Shown: positions 5,715-9,167 of the stretch, piece after piece | Numbering within the stretch: the first letter of the stretch is position 1 | How the letters are laid out: every line of letters begins with the position of its first letter | Source of the DNA: DATLGD01 sp035540755 | GTDB lineage: Bacteria; Actinomycetota; Actinomycetes; Mycobacteriales; SCTD01 | DNA: 9,167 bases | NCBI GenBank assembly: GCA_035540755.1 | Contig: DATLGD010000084.1 | Span: 1-9,167 of the forward strand | Direction: 5' to 3' | Position numbers and translations under genes: made by a program | The notes under the pieces: model-generated | Seen by the model: only the letters and a program-made list of their open reading frames with translations | What the model was told of the DNA's origin: nothing | Databases searched by the model: none

Positions 5715-7483
5715 CGACGGCACCGTTCGCGCTGCGGCTCGACCCGGCCGGCCTGGAGCGCGGCGCACGGACGCTGCAGCGGCTCGCCGCGGCCGTCTCC
5801 GGATCCGGAGCGGCCGTGGCCGGGGTCGGGCATGGGATGCCCCCGGTCTGGACCGGCCCGGCCGCCTCCGCCGCGGGCGGCGAGCTCGACGGGCTCTCGC
5901 GGGTCCTCCACCGGTGCGGCCCGCCGCTGGCCGACGCCGCCGCGGCGCTGTCGTCGCTCGCCGCCGAGCACCGGCACGCGGTGGAGGCGGCCGTCCCCGC
6001 GCTGTGCCGACGGTGGGAGCTCGCCGAGCAGCAGCACCGGGCGGCGCTGGCCCGAGCCGCCGCCACGGCCACCGCGGCCTTCGCCGGGCTGCCGCCCGCG
6101 CTCGACCCGTCCGACCGGGCGCTGGTGCGGGCCGAGGCGGAGGCACGGGCCGCCCGCAGCCGCGACGCCGCCGGCGCCGACCTGCGCGCCGAGCAGGCCA
6201 GGCTGCGTCGGGAGTTCGACCTGCTGCGCAGCGACCTCGCCGCGGCGACCCGGGCCGCCGGCTCCCGGCTGGCGGCGGCCGTGATCGTGCCCGTCGACCC
6301 GCGGGCGGCCGCGCTCGCGTCCTGGGGAGGGCTCGGCGGGCTGCTCGCGGCGGCCCTGCTGTCCGGCGACGTCACCCGCGCGCTCGGTGCCGACCTGCCG
6401 CTGTCGGCGCTGGCCGCCGCCGCGCGCCGCCCCCCGGACGACCTCGCCGCCTGCGCCGCCCTGCTCGACGCCGCGCGCGCCGCCGGGCTGCCGCCGACTG
6501 CCTACGCCGCGACGCTCGAGCGGTACTGGCTGCTCCGGGCCTTCGCCAGCGCCGGCATCGACCCGGCCGCCTGGGACCCGGCGCGTGGGGCGGCGGCGCT
6601 CGAAGGTGTCGTCGCGCAGGTCTACCGCTACTACGGCGACCTGTTCCTCGCCGACCGGGACCTGCACTGGGCCGGGATGGCCAACGCCATCGGGCCGTCG
6701 TTCGCCGCTGGCTTCGCCGACCTCGCGATGTTCCGGCAGTGGGCGCGGGCCGTGCAGCGCTTCCCGCTGCCGACCGGGGTGGACGGCGCGATGGTCGACG
6801 CCGCCGCAGCTCTCACCGACGCCGATCTGCGCGCCTACGAGCAGCGCTTCCTGCTCATGCAGCGACGCATCTTCGAGGACCAGGCGCCCGGTCACGAGGC
6901 CTACCGCACCGGCGGGCTCCCGGCGGTGCAGGAGATGGTGGCGGCCGGGCTGATGAACCCGCGCCGCGGTGACGCCTGGGCCGCCATCGCCAGCGGCGAC
7001 CCCGGCCGGGTGGCGAGCGGCAACCGCGAGCACCTGTGGCAGGAGCAGCACGACGTCATCGCGGGCGACTACGACTGGATGCGGCAGCGGGCCACCGGCC
7101 CGGTCGTCACCTGGGGGGCCACGCTGGCCGGCGCGCCGTCGATCCCGGGTGCGCGCAGCTACCCGGAGGTCTTCCCGCTCGTGAGCCGCACCGAGACCCC
7201 CGGCCCGTCGTCGTTGTTCGGGCGCGACAACCCGGCGCAGGGCACCGTCGTGGTCACCACGCCCCTGCCGGCGGGAAACATCTCCGTCTTCGCCGACCGG
7301 TGGTCGCTCATCGAGGAGGACACCCTGCCCGCCTACCAGCGCCTGCTCGCCGACGGCGACGCCGCGGAGCGGCTCGCCCGGCAGCCGGTCGACGAGCGCA
7401 TCGCCCACCACCGGCTCGCCCAGCAGTGGGACGACCTCGCCGCCCGGATGGCACGCGGGACGCGCATCGAGGTCGAGCAGTGA
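5711..7483 (+). CDS. WXG-domain protein with uncharacterised C-terminal domain, candidate type VII secreted effector
   Basis: 590 residues from a GTG overlapping the preceding stop (GTGA). The N-terminal region (about 1-125) is a helical hairpin with a true WxG motif, W47-T-G49. A charged helical stretch follows (about 135-190, rich in EAEARAAR and EQARLRREF), then a short hydrophobic Gly/Ala-rich segment (about 197-218). Residues about 265-460 form a helix-rich block with conserved-looking points: YYGDLF (307-312), HWAGMANAIGP (319-329), IFED (387-390), YRTGG (398-402), GN (437-438), EQHDVI (445-450), DYDWM (453-457). A tail with FADRW (527-531) and W573 completes it. The 300-460 block faintly recalls DUF2515-type proteins of unknown function; I would not assign it. 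The layout of a WXG head plus large C-terminal domain resembles LXG-type effectors. No enzymatic motif is recognisable, so toxin activity is inference only. An ESX-associated structural or scaffold protein is the alternative. Confidence 0.85.
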   Translation: MTTAPFALRLDPAGLERGARTLQRLAAAVSGSGAAVAGVGHGMPPVWTGPAASAAGGELDGLSRVLHRCGPPLADAAAALSSLAAEHRHAVEAAVPALCRRWELAEQQHRAALARAAATATAAFAGLPPALDPSDRALVRAEAEARAARSRDAAGADLRAEQARLRREFDLLRSDLAAATRAAGSRLAAAVIVPVDPRAAALASWGGLGGLLAAALLSGDVTRALGADLPLSALAAAARRPPDDLAACAALLDAARAAGLPPTAYAATLERYWLLRAFASAGIDPAAWDPARGAAALEGVVAQVYRYYGDLFLADRDLHWAGMANAIGPSFAAGFADLAMFRQWARAVQRFPLPTGVDGAMVDAAAALTDADLRAYEQRFLLMQRRIFEDQAPGHEAYRTGGLPAVQEMVAAGLMNPRRGDAWAAIASGDPGRVASGNREHLWQEQHDVIAGDYDWMRQRATGPVVTWGATLAGAPSIPGARSYPEVFPLVSRTETPGPSSLFGRDNPAQGTVVVTTPLPAGNISVFADRWSLIEEDTLPAYQRLLADGDAAERLARQPVDERIAHHRLAQQWDDLAARMARGTRIEVEQ

Positions 7484-8043
7484 GACCGGCCGCCGTCCTG
7501 CCCGCCCTCGCCCTCCTCCTGCTGGGAGCCTGCACCGTGACCGATGCCCGCAGCGACCGCGACAGCCCGCTGGCCGAGAGGTGGGCGCGCGAGCAGCGCG
7601 TCGAGCTCGACCTCACCTCGCCCCCGGACCGCGAGCAGGCCGGGATCGCCGACGGCCGGCGCTCGCTGCCGCTCGAGCGCCGTCCGCCGGACCACCTCGA
7701 CGTCCGGCTCGACCTTCCTGGCGGCGAACGGCTCGAGCTGTCCGCGGTGAGCATGTTCCTCGCCGCCGACGGTCCCGAGGGCCCCCCGGTGGCCCTGAGC
7801 GTCGCGACGCTCCAACCGCCCGACGAGGGTGTGGCCGCGCTGCAGGAGGTCGTCGAGCGATTCGGCTTCGACCCGGCCCGCCTGGACGCCTTCCTGCAGG
7901 ACGCCGCCGCTGCCGCCGACGGCGACGTCAGCCGCTCGCTCGGCCGGGTCGAGCTGGACTACCTGCGCTTCGAGGTCGACGTCCGCCGGCTGCAGGCCGA
8001 CGACGCGCTGCAGCTCACCTACGCCTTCCGCTGGGACGCCTGA
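7480..8043 (+). CDS. Short lipoprotein of unknown function, candidate immunity partner
   Basis: 187 residues from a GTG that overlaps the previous stop by 4 bases (GTGA), with GAGG at 7469-7472 as ribosome binding site. A short signal peptide with one arginine and a Leu/Ala core ends in the lipobox L15-G-A-C18, so the mature protein should be lipid-anchored on the outer face of the cytoplasmic membrane from C18. The mature part starts with a charged linker and continues with alternating hydrophobic residues suggesting beta strands (about 75-110 and 150-187), separated by a helix (about 117-145). I recognise no named family. Translational coupling to a WXG protein recalls type VII loci where a lipoprotein neutralises the secreted effector (TilA against TslA in Staphylococcus aureus). 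That role is an inference; a secretion accessory role is equally open. Confidence 0.85.
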   Translation: MRPAAVLPALALLLLGACTVTDARSDRDSPLAERWAREQRVELDLTSPPDREQAGIADGRRSLPLERRPPDHLDVRLDLPGGERLELSAVSMFLAADGPEGPPVALSVATLQPPDEGVAALQEVVERFGFDPARLDAFLQDAAAAADGDVSRSLGRVELDYLRFEVDVRRLQADDALQLTYAFRWDA

Positions 8044-8074
8044 GCCGGGCGCTGCCGACGGACCCGCCGGCTGA

Positions 8075-8080
8075 CAGACT
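8075..8080 (+). promoter_or_regulatory. -10 element (CAGACT) for a leaderless cofD mRNA
   Basis: CAGACT is followed by 6 bases and then the ATG of cofD at 8087. No Shine-Dalgarno sequence is present in between. The same hexamer at nearly the same distance precedes the acyltransferase-like gene. It would let cofD be expressed independently of the operon ending 43 bases upstream. Confidence 0.45.
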
Positions 8081-8086
8081 CTGGCG

Positions 8087-9037
8087 ATGCGCATCGTGGC
8101 CCTGGCGGGCGGCATCGGCGGAGCCCGCTTCCTGCGCGGCGTCCGCGCCGCCGTCCCCGACGCGGAGCTGACCGTCGTCGTCAACACCGGTGACGACATC
8201 ACCGTGTACGGGCTGCGCGTCTGCCCCGACCTCGACACCGTCATGTACACCCTCGGCGGCGGCATCGACGACGAGCGCGGCTGGGGCCGGCAGCAGGAGA
8301 CCTGGAGCGTGCGCGAGGAGCTGCACGCCTACGACTCCCCCACCGCCTGGTTCGGCCTCGGCGACCGCGACCTCGCCACGCACCTGGTCCGCCGGCAGGC
8401 GCTCGACGCCGGCTACCCGCTGTCGGCCGTCACCGCCGCGCTCTGCGAGCGGTGGCAGCCGGGCGCCGCGCTCCTGCCGATGACCGACGACCGCTTCGAG
8501 ACGCACGTGCTGGTCGACGACCCGGAGCGTCCGGGCCGCCGTCGGGCGATCCACTTCCAGGAGTGGTGGGTGCGCCACCGTGCCGCGCTGCCCGCGCACG
8601 CCTTCGTCTCCGTCGGCGCCGAGGACGCGAAGCCCGCTCCCGGCGTGCTCGACGTCATCGCCGCCGCCGACGTCGTGCTGCTGCCGCCGAGCAACCCGGT
8701 CGTCTCGATCGGGACCGTGCTGCAGGTGGCGGGCATCCGGGAGGCGCTGGCCGAGAAGACCGTGGTCGGCGTCAGCCCGATCGTGGGCGGTGCGCCGGTG
8801 CGTGGCATGGCCGACGCGTGCCTGGCCGCGATCGGCGTCGAGACCACCGCGGAGGCGGTGGGGCGGCACTACGCGGCGCGTTCCTCCGGCGGCCTGCTCG
8901 ACGGGTGGCTGGTCGACACCACCGACGCCGGCGCGGACGTGCCGGGCGTGCGGGTGCGGGCAGTGCCGCTGCTCATGTCCGACCTGGACGCCACGTCGAC
9001 GATGGCGCGGGCGGCGCTGGAGCTCGCCGGCGGCTGA
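8087..9037 (+). CDS. cofD: CofD/FbiA, phospho(enol)pyruvyl/2-phospho-L-lactate transferase of F420 biosynthesis
   Basis: 316 residues, the usual length of the family. It transfers the phospholactate or phosphoenolpyruvate moiety from a guanosine-diphospho donor to the deazaflavin Fo, giving F420-0 or, in actinobacteria, dehydro-F420-0, in the cytoplasm. Family landmarks in order: glycine-rich nucleotide-fold start LAGGIGGARFL (6-16), NTGDD (33-37), PDLDT (47-51), LGDRDLATH (91-99), MTDD (132-135), PPSNPVVSIGT (200-210), SPIVGG (230-235) and RGMAD (239-243). The ATG is the only sensible start, as it leads directly into the Rossmann-like strand, and seems to be leaderless. In mycobacteria this gene (fbiA) is followed by fbiB and is divergent from whiB2; here neither is adjacent. 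Identification is secure. Confidence 0.96.
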   Translation: MRIVALAGGIGGARFLRGVRAAVPDAELTVVVNTGDDITVYGLRVCPDLDTVMYTLGGGIDDERGWGRQQETWSVREELHAYDSPTAWFGLGDRDLATHLVRRQALDAGYPLSAVTAALCERWQPGAALLPMTDDRFETHVLVDDPERPGRRRAIHFQEWWVRHRAALPAHAFVSVGAEDAKPAPGVLDVIAAADVVLLPPSNPVVSIGTVLQVAGIREALAEKTVVGVSPIVGGAPVRGMADACLAAIGVETTAEAVGRHYAARSSGGLLDGWLVDTTDAGADVPGVRVRAVPLLMSDLDATSTMARAALELAGG

Positions 9038-9077
9038 CATCGCGATGCGCGAGAGGACCCCGTGCCGCTGTTCGGCG

Positions 9078-9167
9078 TCACCCTCCACGCCGTGCGGGCC
9101 GGCGCGCGCCGCGGTGGTCCACGAGCGTTCGCGCCAGGTGGTCGGCGTCGGCAGCCGCGCTCAACGT
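9078..9167 (-). CDS. Possible C-terminal end of a minus-strand gene (partial)
   Basis: The minus strand is open from the window edge to a TGA at 9078-9080, 29 codons, mostly with G or C in third position, encoding an Ala/Arg-rich end (ADADHLARTLVDHRGARR). If real it converges on cofD with a 40-base gap. Too short to identify. A plus-strand frame from ATG 9045 is an alternative, but its Cys/Ser/Pro-rich start looks unlike any F420 ligase. Confidence 0.25.
   Translation of the reverse strand, partial: TLSAAADADHLARTLVDHRGARRPARRGG

Noticed and set aside
5666..7411. Long minus-strand open frame antisense to the WXG operon
   Set aside because: Gly/Arg-rich composition with no domain; the plus strand has coupled starts, a WxG motif and a strong ribosome binding site.
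9038..9047. CATCGCGATG palindrome just after cofD as an operator
   Set aside because: A single 10-bp GC-rich palindrome with no promoter elements around it; chance cannot be excluded.
8015..9088. Minus-strand open frame across cofD
   Set aside because: It is a mirror of an unmistakable CofD protein on the plus strand.

Overview
The window is very GC-rich (GC at nearly every third codon position), uses GTG starts and 4-base GTGA gene overlaps, and carries a WhiB regulator, an F420-biosynthesis gene and type VII secretion-style proteins. Together these point to an actinobacterium. Gene content and style fit a Geodermatophilaceae- or Frankia-like lineage, but that placement is inference.

Layout. 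Left half, minus strand, in transcription order: a membrane acyltransferase-like protein (HGSNAT_cat/DUF418 type, 5309-4122), a 1116-residue coiled-coil protein with an acidic patch and a lysine/alanine/proline tail built from a 15-bp minisatellite (3995-645), and a WhiB2-type iron-sulfur regulator (369-103) with its own good promoter (TTGACT-17-TGTAAT) overlapped by a 9-bp inverted repeat. Right half, plus strand: a tightly coupled three-gene operon (5412-8043) of a 100-residue EspC/WXG100-like protein ending in a YxxxD signal, a 590-residue protein with an N-terminal WxG helical hairpin and an uncharacterised C-terminal domain, and a short lipoprotein. Then comes cofD/fbiA (8087-9037). The last 130 bases hold only a possible C-terminal end of a minus-strand gene.

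How it fits together. In Mycobacterium tuberculosis whiB2 (Rv3260c) and fbiA (Rv3261) are direct divergent neighbours. Here they keep that orientation but are separated by about 7.7 kb holding the coiled-coil gene, the acyltransferase-like gene and the type VII-style operon. The operon looks like a secretion partner, a secreted protein and a lipoprotein. By analogy with known type VII effector loci it could be an effector-immunity set, though no function can be assigned to the C-terminal domain and no secretion machinery gene is present here. The coiled-coil protein, next to a division/sporulation regulator, may be a cytoskeletal or nucleoid-associated scaffold. The acyltransferase-like gene and cofD both appear to be leaderless, with the same CAGACT -10 element 6-7 bases before the ATG.
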